DNA of 64,000 nucleotides from Phoebastria nigripes (taxonomy: Eukaryota; Chordata; Aves; Procellariiformes; Diomedeidae), in assembly GCA_035582835.1 (NCBI GenBank), contig JAYKAV010002430.1, positions 144,556 to 208,555 of the forward strand, written 5' to 3'. Made by a program: the position numbers and the translations under genes. Shown here in pieces: positions 1-13,300 of this stretch (the first letter of the stretch is position 1; every line of letters starts with the position of its first letter). The notes beneath the pieces are model-generated. The model was given only the letters and a program-made list of their open reading frames with translations, had not been told where the DNA came from and searched no databases.

Positions 1-1212
1 TTGCACAAAGCTTGTACCAGCGAGAAAGCCCAGGCTTGCTTGCTTATTGTAGTGTGGCTACCAAAGGGTTAATACAAACTGCTCTGAGGCACAGGCATCG
101 GAAACATGCTGCGCAAGGCAGCTCCGTGGCCAACACCACCACGTCCCAGGGTGCATGCAGAAGATGCTGGGATTCTGTGCGGGAAAGTGATGTTTCAGGG
201 AACTAAGTCTCTCATTGTACAGCGTTTTAAATCTTTAATGTCTCTGGCTTACAAGCAAGGCTACTAAGCTCTAGGTTCATCCCTGAATGGGCCCAGCTTT
301 CTGTATCAGATCCGTTAGATGCAGTTTCCTAGCCTGCAGATGACCCCTTTAAAATGAGAACGCACTTCCACTGAGCCTCTACCTTCTCCACACGAGACCA
401 GTTTACAGTGCAGGCTCCGCTGCTGCGTGTTACACCTTCTTCCCCCCCAAGGGCTGGATCCTTCCCTCTTACAAAGGGTACAAAGCATCGAACCTGCTCT
501 ACCACAGGTAGAATAGCAGGACCTCCCTGGGACCAAGCACAGCCTGTGCAACGAGACCAGAAGTCTGGTAGCCTTCCTGGCAAGCCTGGTCTGCATCGAA
601 GACCCCAATGTGCTCTGACATATGTTCTAGTGGCTTAAAATAGAGGGGGACATTCTGCCCTGCAGGTGACCACTGGCCGGTCTTAATGCCTGGCAACCTG
701 CCACCAGCTTCATGGTGCAAACGTGCTGAAGGCACCACCAGGATCACATCTTGAAACCAGGATGGCCAAGCACAAATTGCTGCAGAGCAGCTGGGAGGAC
801 AGAGTAGCCTGCAGAATCTGTTGGTATGCCTGAGGACACAGAGTAAAGAAGAAAAGCCCTCAAAAGACCAGAAGAACATTTCAGAACAAGAAGGCTAGTC
901 AGAATTGAGTGTGCTTTTGGGCTGCCTTAGGTCCTTCTGTCCTCCAACATGCACGTGGGATGCTGTGAAAAGCCCCGAGCTCCCACACGCAGCAGTGATA
1001 CATCTGGTTAGAAACCTTCTGTGGTCTTCCTTTTGTGCTCTACAGGGCAACAGTTACACCAGCCCACATGCTTTGTCATACTGTGCACAGAGCCAACAAG
1101 CAGCCCTACAGCAGCAAATGGCTCGTTCCACAACTAGCAGGGAGAGGTTTTTGTTACGCACATGTATACTTCTCACTGACATCTCTCTCCGCAAGCCCAG
1201 CTGCCAACTTAC
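1..1212 (-). other. EDC4: Partial EDC4 intron 26, no exon seen
   Basis: I looked on the minus strand for the next family segment, which in vertebrates continues into a region around ESIL, VQRIVKGE and LNLVLYVCE. None was found, so this stretch reads as intron running off the left edge. No repeat was recognised in it. Confidence 0.75.
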
Positions 1213-1399
1213 TTGCCCACGATAATATGCAGCTGATGCTGCACCTCAGCATGGACGCTGGCTGCGACAGTGGAAGCCAGCTGCTCGGTGGTGCTCTGGA
1301 AGGTGCTGATGAGCTGTCGAAGCTGATTCAGCAGCGGGTCCCGGGCCTCCTGTTCTCGTACCTTCTTGTTCTTCAAGTGAGTCTCAAGCTGCTGGATAT
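1213..1399 (-). CDS. EDC4: EDC4 coding exon 26 (last exon visible)
   Basis: Encodes residues 1146-1207, YIQQLETHLKNKKVREQEAR through AEVQHQLHIIVG. The acceptor is TTGCAG and the donor GGCAA|GTAAGT leaves two bases, so at least one more coding exon must follow to the left of the window. Confidence 0.95.
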
Positions 1400-4300
1400 C
1401 TGCAACAACGAGAGAGGAAGACGTTTGTGCCATCGGTACCTGTGGAGATGGTCAGGGCAGAAATCCAGCTGCCAGGCTCTACACATCCTCCAGCAGAAAC
1501 AATTACTGAGCCAGTGTACAAGCGCAGGAGAGGGGGGAGAACGCACAAGCCTTGTTTTGGGCTGCGTTACACTAACCTAGAAACCCTGCTTCCAGCCTCC
1601 CCATCATGCAGGATTACGTGACACAGCAACAAAGCCATGAGTTCTCTTGCGACAGACCTTTACAGGCACTGTTTGTTCAGGGCAAGATAAAGGTGGGAGC
1701 CAGGGTATTTTATTTCATACACAGTGTGAGTTGTGATCTGCATTAGTGATGGAGTTCAATGCCAATGAAGAAAGAAGAGGAACATTTCTGACAAAAAGAA
1801 AAAAATCATGTCTGCAGAGATCAAAAAGCTGTATTTTAAAATATTTTATGAACTGGTCTGATCAAAAGGGGGAAGAATATAAGCTCTATTTACTTGTGGG
1901 AGACTTGTGAGGAAAAGGAAGGGTGCAAAATAAACAGCAGCTGGAGACACTGCAGATCTATGGACAACAGAAGTCGCTGTGCCAGCACTAGCCAACTTCA
2001 GGCCCCCTCAGAAACCAGCTCTGCAGAGTAATACCTGTCTCACCTCCCAGAAGGCCAAGGAACTGGATCCCAAGCCTGAGAAGAGGAAAGATCTTCTCCA
2101 GTGCATCAGTGTACAATTTTCCTTACTTAAGAGTATAGTTTTCTTTTTTCCAGCCTGACCATGTCTATCTACACTGTTCAGCCACTATTTAACATCTGAT
2201 CATCCCTGTACCCTTCCCAAAACCCTCCCCAATTCCATTACCCCTCTGAGATGAGTGCCTAGCTGCAGGACTGCTACCCTCTCCATACACCATCTTCCTG
2301 ATGTCAGGATGGGGTAATCCTACAGCTGGGCTTTTCTACTCAATAGATGAAGTCACGGATTCACAGAATGAGGCCATGTGTTTCGCTGCATGAGCTACAA
2401 AGACCAGAGGTGAATCTCTGTTCTTATAGCACCACCCACAAAACCTCCTCACTTCTGCTTCTATTTCCCAAGCGTGAAATGGAGCATGCAGATGGGCTAA
2501 GAGGTTAAACAGTCACCAGTGAAACTCTGAAAGGCAAAGACATCAGAAAAGACCAACTTGTGGTCAGCCACTAATGCAAATACGCTGTGCAGAGAAAAAT
2601 CAGAGAAGAAAACCTACTCACATTCCTGTGTGCCCTGCTTGAAGGTGTCATTGATTTGCTGGAACATGGACTGGCAGCTCTTCTCAAAGGCTGGCAACAC
2701 AACACTCTGAAACGCTTCCCTGTAAGCTGACTGGATCGGCCCCTGCAGGGTATCGGCCGTTGCCCTCACAACAGTATCTGTAAGGTTCTTACAAGCACAC
2801 ACAGAAGAGATTCCAGAAAATTAACAACAGTCTGCTGCAGACTAAACAAACACTGTAGGTCCCTGCAACACACCCACATCAGATAAGGACAGCCCAGTGT
2901 CACAAGCCTGTATTCCCTCAGCTCTTTCCACTGACCAGGCTGCACCATGACTACAGCAGGCAGAGCATCTGCTTGCTGAGGGGCTGCCTGAGAACATCAC
3001 AGTTTCCCTCTAGTTCAGCTGTAGAGCAAGGGAAGGTGCCACAGTCAGGCATGGCTCCTTTCCCCTTCCCCTGGTTCCCTCCCACAATCCACCATTCCCT
3101 GCCAAGGTAAGTAACAAGCTTCTGCTCCCTAAATAATGTAGAAATGGAGAACAGAGCGGAGAGCAGAAGAGCCAGTCAAACTTTCACCACTTGGCTGATT
3201 GAGATGGCCCTAAAAACACTGCTGTAGTGAGAATTCTCTACTCTAGTAGGAAATGAACAACTTGCTAAAGGAAAGAAAGGGCTAATGAGGCAAAGCAGGC
3301 AGGGGAGTACACAAGCTCACTCTCCGGATGAGACCAGGAAAGAGCTTTGACCACTGGCAGCTAAACTGACCTTACCTGGAGATATAGGTGAGGGGAAGAG
3401 GTATGAGGAGTCACTACCCAGGCAGGTGACAACTCAGTGTCCCCAGGAAAAGCTACAGTCTGGTTCTCCTTACCTTTGACTTCACTAGCTTGGTGATACT
3501 CTCTTTCAGCGTCCCCTCAACAGCAGTGAGCTTGGCAGCAATAGTGTTACTTAGCTGGCCAGCAATAGGGTCCATGCTCTTGGAAATGCCTAGGCACAAC
3601 ACAAACATGTCAGAGTTGCAGCTTTAAGCCTAGAGTCACACTTCAAAACCCGGAAAAGAAAACGGAGTCAAACTCTTCTTGGATATGACACAGCGAGGGG
3701 CAATGGTCACAAGCTCTGGCTTGGGAAGCAAAGGTTGGACATTAGGAGAAACTTTTTGTTAGAAGGTGGTACAGCTCTGGAAGTCACCAGAGAGGCTGTG
3801 GAATCTCCAACCTTAAAGGTTTTCAAGACTTGCCCCAACAAAGTCACAGCTGACCTGATCAAGAATAGTGGGTAGCCCTGCTTCAAGCAGAATGGTGGAC
3901 ACTAATGGCTGCAGAAGGCTTTCCCACCAGCATTTCTTCGAACATTTCCTTACGTGGATGGTGCCAGTGCGTCAAGGAAGGGCAAAGACAAGTTTAAGTT
4001 TGCTCCAGTCAAGTCTCAACATTTCCAAACTCATTAGCCTCTTTTGCCTTCCTCCACTGAACAGACTCCAGAAGCTTTATGGATTATAATGGAAGGTCAG
4101 ACCATGTTCTCTAGAAAGGCATCCCCTCTGGGAGCCTCATACTCCTTCCAAGCAACAACTCCTCAGATTACAGTGGGGCCCGCAACAGTTTAAAGTGGAA
4201 TGACTAGTCTTCATGTAACCTAACTCCTACTTCACATAGTGCCAACACTTCTACGCAGCATGCTTTCAATCCCTACGAGGCTAACTGTAGGGATCCACCT

Positions 4301-7300
4301 TCAAAACGTAGGCAGCACCACTCACACTGGGGTACGGTCTTCTTCATCTCCTCACGAATGGTCCTCTCCAGACGGTTACACACAGCAGTGGAAAGGGACT
4401 GAGAGAGCTGCTGAGACAGATGCTCCTGGAGCTGCCCATTGCGCTGCTGTCCTTCCGTCAGCGCTCGGTCTAGTCTTCTCTCTAATGAGAATGCATGTTA
4501 AGGAGCACAAACAACAGATTTCCTCTCTACCCTCAACACCCCCGTCCACAGAGATGGACACTAGCCTCACCTCCAGAGGCTCAGTGAGAGCAAATTTGCA
4601 GCTCTGGTAAAAGTGGGGTCTAATAACATTGCTGATGTGTTCCTGTAAACAACAGGGTACTCTTAAACAAATGATCACGGTGAGAGAAGAGCTCTGGAAG
4701 GCATGGTAGAAAAGCCAAACAGCTAAAAGAAGCTCGGCAGTAGCGTTCCCTACATATTGTGGGTTAACTTAGCCGCCCCCGTAGGCAGCTCAGCCCCACA
4801 CAGCCACTCGCTCACTCCTCTGCAGCAAGATGGGGGAGAGAACAGGAAGGGTAAAAGTGAGAAAGCTGACAGGTTGAGATAAAGACAGTTTAATAGGTAA
4901 AGCAAAAGCTGCACATGCAAGCCAAGCAAAATAAGGAATTCATTTACTACTTCCCATCGGTGGGCAGGTGTTCAGCCATCCCCAGGAAAGCAGGGCTCCA
5001 TCACGTGTAACGGTGACTTGGGAAGACAAACGCCATCACTCTGAACTCTTCCTCCTCCTTTCCCCTAGCTTTTACTGCTGAGCACAACGTCACACGGTAT
5101 GGGACGTCCCTTTGGTCAGTTGGGGTCAGCTGTCCTGGCTGTGTCCCCTCCCTACTTCTTGCCCACCCCCAGCTTGCTTGCTGGTGGAGCAGTGTGAGAA
5201 ACAGAGAAGGCCTTGATAGAGTTTAGCAATAGCAAAAACATCACTGTGTTATCAACATTGTTTTGGTCACAAATCCAAAACATACCACCATATGAGCTGC
5301 TGTGAAGAAAACTAACTCCATCCCAGCCAAAACCACTACAGAAACCAAGAAGCCCAATATCCATAAAAAGCAAATTGGTAAAAACATTTCTACAGGATGG
5401 AATAGGTGGACATAAACGATATAGTGCACGGGAGCACACCCAGGCTTAATAAAAGCTAGTCATACCTCATGAAGCAACCAAGCTCTCTGAAGGAGCCAAC
5501 ACACAAACACTGAGATGCATGTGCATCTTAAAAAAAAAAAAACNAAAAAAAAAAACCAACAAAAAACAAAAAACAAAAAACAAAAAAAACCAAACAAACA
5601 AACAAAAACCCCAACAAACAAACCCAAACCAAAACCCCAACAAAACAAACAGTGAAAAGACAATTCAGCTGCTGACAAAATTCAGTGCAGATACGGAGTT
5701 GTGCAGATAGGGAAAAATTATTATTCTAATATTACAATATAGCTCTAGACTCCGAACTTCAGTAGAAAGCTATCTGAATTACCTATGAAAATTCCAGCCT
5801 GATGGTCAAAAAGGAAAATCCAAGACTAATTAATAGAGAAAACAGAAATCATTGTCATGTCATAGAAGTTCAGAGTGGTTTCAGACATGAAACAGGCTAG
5901 AGCTGCTCAGTTTAGGGAACATGACCAAATCCAGTGCAGCAAAAGATGTACAGGAACTGACTACTGACAATAGAATAAAAATAATTGGATACCAGGTTTG
6001 AAAACACCAAAATAAAGTACTTTTCAGACAACACATAAGGGACCTGTGGACCACCAGATGTATATACGGGTACAGACAAGATAATTCTATATTCAGCTAT
6101 GCAATATGGCAGTCAGATGCTATTTCTGGTGCAAGTACTGACTTGCCTTAAGGAGGAAAGGAAGGAAAGCATAATCCCATAATTACTCTTGTGCAACTGG
6201 CCACTGCCTGACGTAGGATAATGTATTAGGTGCACCTCTAGTCTACTCCAGAGTTGTAGCACTTATGGTCTTAACGGGTAACTGAAAGGTTTAGTGCCAT
6301 GGAGAAAGTATCAGTTCTTGTCCATTCTATTTCTGAGTTCCTTGCCCTCAGAAAGGGACTGAGGGAAACTGAAATAGTTATATTGCAGCCAGGCAATTTT
6401 ACTGCACCTATTGCCCACGCTACCAAGATCCTTGAACTTTCTCAGCCTTCCTCATGTCTCTAGCCTGCCTCGCAGCCTTCCGCTCCTTAACTGCCACGCA
6501 ACATTTGCAAACAAGGATACGCTCCTGCTCCCGCTGGGAGTCAATCACCCTCTCCACGTGGCCCATAAGGGAGCTCTGAATGGCATCGAGGTGATCCGTG
6601 AGTCTCTGCAGCAGCTCCATCTGGTTCTGACGCAGCTCAGAGAGCTCCCGCTGTTGGCTCCTCAGTATGCACATCAGCTCATCCTGGAACTCTGGTGTCA
6701 CCTATGCATGGAGAGGACAAGCATTCGTTTCTAATGGGATCGGAGGTCAGTCAAGCTTTCTGCTAGGTATTAAGTCAACCCCTGTGCCTAGAACTGAAGC
6801 GTAACACACAAAGCAGAAAACGGGGCCAGCTTAATGCCTATTTCTAAGACTTTTGTCCCAAGAAATAAACTGATAAAGCAAGGTACATGAAGTTCCTGCA
6901 TGGAATTCATAAATGGTTGCTTAGGATATCAACTGCTTAGATTCAAGACCCCCTTCAAAGCTCTGGCATCTAAAAGAAAACAGATCCTATTCACTTTTGG
7001 CCAGGTACTGAGCAAGAGTGTTTAGGCCTCCGAATGTAAATAATGACCTCAAACACTTATGAGAGAGCTGTGCAATCAGTAGAATAAGGAGGTTTCCTAG
7101 AGCGCTTTTTCAGCTCTTTCACTTATTTATGAATAACCAAACAACTGGAGAAGGATACATCTATAGTTCGTGGTCTCTTCACCTGCTCAAAATATCTAAA
7201 GGAGGCACACACATGAAAGGCAGTTTAAGAAGTGTACGCAACTCAGCTGAGAGCATTTTCTGCCAGATATGAAGGTACTATCAACAGGGATAAGAAATTC

Positions 7301-10300
7301 CAACAGGCCAGTCCCACTGTGACCCTTACTTTGCTGGGAACAGCTTATCCTGCTGCCAATGCATGCGAGTCATCTCAGCAGGGAAGAGGAAATGAGTGGT
7401 AGCACCTTAGATGATATAGGGCTTGTGAGAACACAGAAATGCACATCGATAAGCAAAGTTGAGAAGGAAGCCATCAGTCTGGATAGCACTGAGCAGCTCC
7501 TTCTCTGCTGCACAAGTCAGAGAGCCCAGCAATGCCAAGCCCAAGCGCAGCCCCATCTCAGCCTGCTCAGGCACAGCAGGGGCCCACGGTACTTCAAGGA
7601 ACTGGGATGAACTTTCTCCGAGGTCTTTAGTAAGACAGTAAATAGAGCTGAAGCATCATGCCCTGGGGACGGACTGCAGAGCAGCTCTGACTCACCTGGT
7701 TGTTAGATGATCTTGGCGACTGGTTCACATCCCTGGAAATAAAAAGAGAACAAGTAGTAATCCAATTATGTCAATTAACTACTCTTATTACCCAAGTCTT
7801 CTGCCAAAACAGATCACATATTTTACAGTTGCTTTAGATTTTACACTCCAGCTCATGCTTCTGTTTTGCCTAGTATAACATGAAGAGCAACGGGAAGGTG
7901 ATGAAATCCCAGTCCTTACAGCATTGTGACTCCATCACTTGCACTATCCACAGGCCCTGAAGTTCCTTACAGACTGGTCCCTTCGCAGGGAGGAGATGTG
8001 AACCAAGTCTTAATGAGGACTGTTACAAAGAGCAATGCACACTCATTTTTCAGTTTTGTCCACATTCAAAGCCAGGGAAGGCTTTGCCAAACAGCTTTTG
8101 AAGTTCTCCTGATATTTTACAAAGAAAAACCAAGTACCCATTTGTTAAATATAGAATTAATGAGCTTCAAATCATCTAGAATGATTCCAGCTCTCAAGGT
8201 GAAGAAACTAGTGATGCACTCCAGCATATACAGCAGAATAAAGAAAAACACTGAACTGATCCACTAATATTGCATGTCTCCATCAGAGTCACAAATCTAT
8301 GAATATTCAAATGCTACCAGAAGGAAAGTAAACATTTGTTGTTCCCAGACAGCATCCATTCAGCAACTTTAAAAGGACTGAGGCAGGAAAAATGAAAGGC
8401 ATTTCTGAGGCTAAGAGCTTCTGGTTGTCACAGTACAGGACCACAGCCAGAAACTTAATGGCACAGCCCATCTTTGTTGTAATCTGCACAGCCAGAGATC
8501 CAAATCACAGAGCTATGGGAACACAAGAAGAGGAGAGAGCCCCGTGCAGAAGCTGTGCTGCTCTCCTCACATTAATGCAGACAGGTTGGTCTAATTTGCC
8601 ATGGGCAGACCTTTCCAGTCATCAGTTTTCACTTACAAGACGTTCATATGGGCACGTTTAGAAACACACAAAAGCAGCAAGCAGGTAACAAACGATAGAT
8701 ATTGTTGAACAAGGGCACTGCGCCAGCGTTCAGAAGCCAACCAAAAACATAGGCCATGTTAAGCTACACTCCCAGTGTCACAGTTCCAATGAAGCCTTCA
8801 CTGAAACTGGCAAACGGATCCAGTGTCCCCCTACAATGTGCAATTTACCTCCCACACATTCTTCTGAAGCCCAGGCTCTATTTTGGATTTTGAGTCCCAG
8901 CTAGAAAGGTAGTGCAGAACCTACTCCCACACCCGAGTGGAAGTCAGTGTAACCAGCAACACTTTCTGTGGGGTTACTGCCACTTGCAAAATGGGGTGAG
9001 GGTTGGGAGCACTTGGCCACTGCCCAGCCTCAGACCCTGGTCTCGCTGCTAATGGCTACATCAGGTTGTGGCCCTGCACAGCTGGTCCCACAGCCACCTG
9101 TATTCCAGCAAGCCCAGCGTACCCGTCATCTTTCTTGCCCTTCCGCTTTAGCTTTGGGGAAGCCCGAGGGGATGCCTTGGCTTTCCAGTCCTTCACAGGC
9201 AGCCTCTGCGTAGACGCTTTGGCACCAAATCCACCTGATGTAGAAGCCAAGCTTGCAACTTCATCATCATGGTCACTATGAAGGAACAGCAGGGGAGAGG
9301 ACATCACTTGCAATACTGGACAGCGTTAGCCTTCGCTAAGGGGAGGGGATTCACACTCCGCTCTTCATCCACACACGGCCAGAGTCACGCAGCTAAGGAC
9401 ACCTGCCACCTTGATCTTTAACATAGAGACCTCTACAGAGCTCAGCACATGCTGCTCCGTTTTGATCCAGGTGTGCTCAGGCTGAGCTCAAGTGCTGCAT
9501 AACAAGACTTGAAGGGTCTCTGCATTAGGGACAACTGTGGTTCAGGCAGTGTGGCAGAATGATGTCTGTTCTTGCTGTGTACACACACCAGCACGTCAGC
9601 CCTAGGATGTGACGCTGACCCAGCAGGGAACCCAAGCATAGCATATCCTTACAGCTTTACAGACAGAAAGCACTTAACGCAGCAAGTATTGCAGGAACAG
9701 AGGAGAATCAGGCTGAGCCTAGGAAGTACGTGATCCTCGGTACCTTGGAGTCTTTCAGCGGCTGACCAGCCATCCAATACAGGCTGCACGTTTCAGTCTG
9801 AATTAAGTGTGGATTATGAATGAACCCTCAGCTGTCAAATAGGGCTGAGCTTACCAGGTACACAGAATGTGCCCACAGAGCTTTAGGGTGGCTCATGAGG
9901 GAGCAAAGATGTCAAAAGCAAGCAACTAACTCCTGAGATACCCTCACTACCTTATCTAAGGCACAGTATTTGGAAATGGATCCCTTAATAGGTTTTCACT
10001 GGTAATTAAACCAAGCTTGGTTCATACTCTTAAGAGCAGCGCAGTCAAACCTTTCCCTACAGAGAGTAAATTGGACAATGCCCAGAGGCCAATCTCGTGA
10101 TCAGATGAAGTCATCAGAACATTACGGAAGCTGGACTGCATACACACATTAAGTCAGGAGACAAAGCAAAGACATTCACCCCACACGTGAAGGCTTGCTG
10201 GGGACAGAAGCACGAATGCAGCCTGAACTGAGTCCATGCAGGGCGAGAGAGGGGGCTGAGCACTCTGGTACCTTTGTTCTGCACTAGCATCCTGGCTGTC

Positions 10301-13300
10301 ATGCTGCAGCAGGTGGTAGCTGTGTCGATGATAGGAAGAGCTCTTGTGCTTTTCTTCAACCTCATCCCTTGGGCTAGAGGAGAAAAAAAAAAAAAAAGAA
10401 AGAAAATACCATCATGAAATTCTCTTTCAGCTTGGGTATTTGCTCACTCCACTTCTCATGGCAGATCCTGATAGAAGGTCTAAAACAAACAAACAAAAAC
10501 CCCACACCTATCTGCACAGATCCAGAGAGCAGCAAGTGTTGTTTGGAGGTACTAAATACTTAAATTTCTCCATGTGTTTTTCTGGAGGTCTTAAGAAGGG
10601 GGAAGCAGCTCAGCTATGCTTCAGACACTAACCAAGAACAATCTCCCAACAGACACCCATGCAAGACAGGTAAGCCACTACTCAAAATGGGCAGTACAGC
10701 GTACTTCAGCGAACAGCATCATCTTGGGTTTGTTTTTCCATAAGTAACACTGATCACTGGGGCAAAAATCATCAGTGCTTCTCAGTTCTTCCAAGTGTCT
10801 GAGGAGTACAGAGGGAAGTGTGCCAATCTGATGGGTTAGCTCTACCAGACAGAACAGAATTCCAACAGTGAATCCAGTCTGAGTTTCACAAAGGTCTGAA
10901 AGCAAATTACACATGCTCACAAGCCATAAACTAGGTCTCTTTGAATTCAGCACGCAGGAAGATCTTGAAACAGAAGTGAGCACTTGTTACTTTCATGTAG
11001 GCTGATGGCTTGACTGAGCTGGAATGTCAAAACCAAAAAATATTATATTGAGGCGCAAGTGAAATATCTCAGATCCAGAGATATATGATCTGATACTCTG
11101 ATATGAGAAGTCCTGAAGAATTCAAAGACAGAGTGGGATTGAGGGGAATTGCAAACTCCTATAAAACTATTTTCTCAACTTCAAATTACAAGCAAAAACA
11201 CTGCGTAGAGACACAGCCTCAGTGCCCTCCCCAGAGCCATCAGAATTGAGACCATTTCCTGAAGCAGCATCCTCAGGCCTGGAGGCACAAGGTGAGGCCT
11301 TTCTCTTGCAATTCTGATGGGAGGGAACAGCCCTGGATCGTTCGAGGGACAACACTGACACTCTCAGCCTGCTAGTCCTGTTGAAAAGGAAGGTGTTTGC
11401 AGGCTCTCATGGTGCATGCAGCCCTGGCCTAGACAGACTCTGGAGGTGCCAGATGCATCTCGCTGTTCCCATCCCACTACAAGACAGGGACACTAATTCT
11501 GTGATGAATCCTAGCACTGCTCCAGTGTAATAGTTTGCTCCTGGTAAGCAGGTGTATGTGATGTTGCCCCATTCTGCATGCCTGCTCCACAGAGATGTTG
11601 CCATTCGTCTTCTGACTTTTAAAGTACTTTATTTATAATGCTAGCTGCACAGAGCCAATCCTAGAAGAGAGGTATACAATTAACCTATAATCAAACCTGT
11701 CAATTATGTGCTAATTGATTCCTTTCAACAAAAGCATGCAGGAATGCATCACCTGGGGCAGAATTTAGCTTGTACTGGTTTTATTTCCAGAGTACAAAAA
11801 AAAAAAAATATCCCATCTCAAGTCTCCATTCCCAGGTGAACATGAAGGCCAATAAAGTAGGACTTTTCACCTTCTTAACAGATATCCTTTATGCTGCAAG
11901 GGGTATTAGAGAGCACAAATTGTTAGAGCTGCCCTAGGAAGTTCAGGACACAGCATAAACAGACCAAGCACACAGGAAGGTTGAATCATCAGATCCTTTA
12001 AGGAAAGGAGGGGTGGAGAACTGCTCTGGTTTAATCACAACATAAGAGCTTTTCGCCAAGCTAGCAATTTGGCAAGTGGAAAGAAATTGCCCTAAGCAAG
12101 ACAAACCCAAGTGATTACCTGTCTGCCATGCTGTTCCTGGTTTCTCTGGTTATGTCAGGAGCTGCTGGCCATGGCTGACTCACAACACTGTCAGAAGATG
12201 CATTTTCCTGAGTTAAAGCAGTCTCCAGTAATGATGGAGCATTCAGTCTGTCCACCTCCACTGGAGGCATGTCCAAAGAGTGGTGGCTGTGCTCTGAATT
12301 GTGCCGGTTCCTCGGAGACAGCAAATGCAAGGCTGAGGCAGCGGATGCCATACTGTCTGCGTGATGACTGGGCTCCAGCACCTCTGCAGGGAGCCCAGAT
12401 GGAGCTGCCACAAAGCTGCGTTGCAAGGTCTCGGATGCAATCTCTGGGATATCTTGGGACATGGCTGTGGAAGCAGAGGAAATGACGTCTGGCGAGCGCT
12501 CGCGGGTGGGAGAAGCCTGGGGCACCACCAAGGGCTCCACCTCCTGCAGTTCCAATGCTAGAGAGGGGTTTCCTGGTGCAACCTGAATGCAAAAATCAAA
12601 CAAGAGCCTTCAGGGTAATGTGGAGACACCCCAAGAACCCCTGGTACCTTACACCAACCACTTCTGGAAACAGCCAGCTGTATCCTTTCCTCATGTGATC
12701 CCTGTGCTCCCACTCTGTTCAGCAGACGGAGAAGGGCCCCAAGACTTGTAATGGACTCTCAGCTGGGCTAACACCACACTCAAGCCAATGCTAGTTTGAA
12801 CACACTTTCAAAAGAAAATGTAACACCAGTTCTACCTCCCTGCTCTGCTCCAGGATCCCTTCTCTTTGAGGGAAAAAGTTAGTTTTAACACTGAATACCT
12901 CCTGGACTGAAAGCTTATTTCAATTTCAAGCTTTAGTCATAATCTGTTTTACATCACACCTGGAAAGAAAAATTTAGGAATAGGAAATGATTGTTTCAGA
13001 CCCATCAGACCAATGAGGAAGAAACCTTTCCAGGTAGCACTGTCTCCTAACAAAAAGGCTATGTCCAACCATTGTGATAGTGACAGCACAAGCCAGAGCT
13101 GTCTCTAGTTTTCAGAGACATGCTGTTTTTACATGAGGTCAAGTTCCATTAACATGGGTAAACCTGGCTGCAGATCTGTGCCAGCAGCTGTGTCTTCCAA
13201 AGGGCAGATGCTGGCCCTGTTAATATCCAAATAAGTCTAATTTCAGCTTGTACAGGCCCATAGGGAGAGGTCCCTTGGCCCATGAGGAGAAGGAAGGGAG

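Noticed and set aside
1..1212. Search for EDC4 exon 27 in the left end
   Set aside because: No minus-strand frame matched the expected C-terminal sequence, so no exon is called.
5460..5710. Lysine/asparagine-rich and phenylalanine-rich frames
   Set aside because: Both are translations of the A-rich simple repeat at 5529-5655.
12111..12592. Long frames in other phases across 12.1-12.6 kb
   Set aside because: These are shadows of EDC4 exon 18, whose minus-strand frame matches the known protein.
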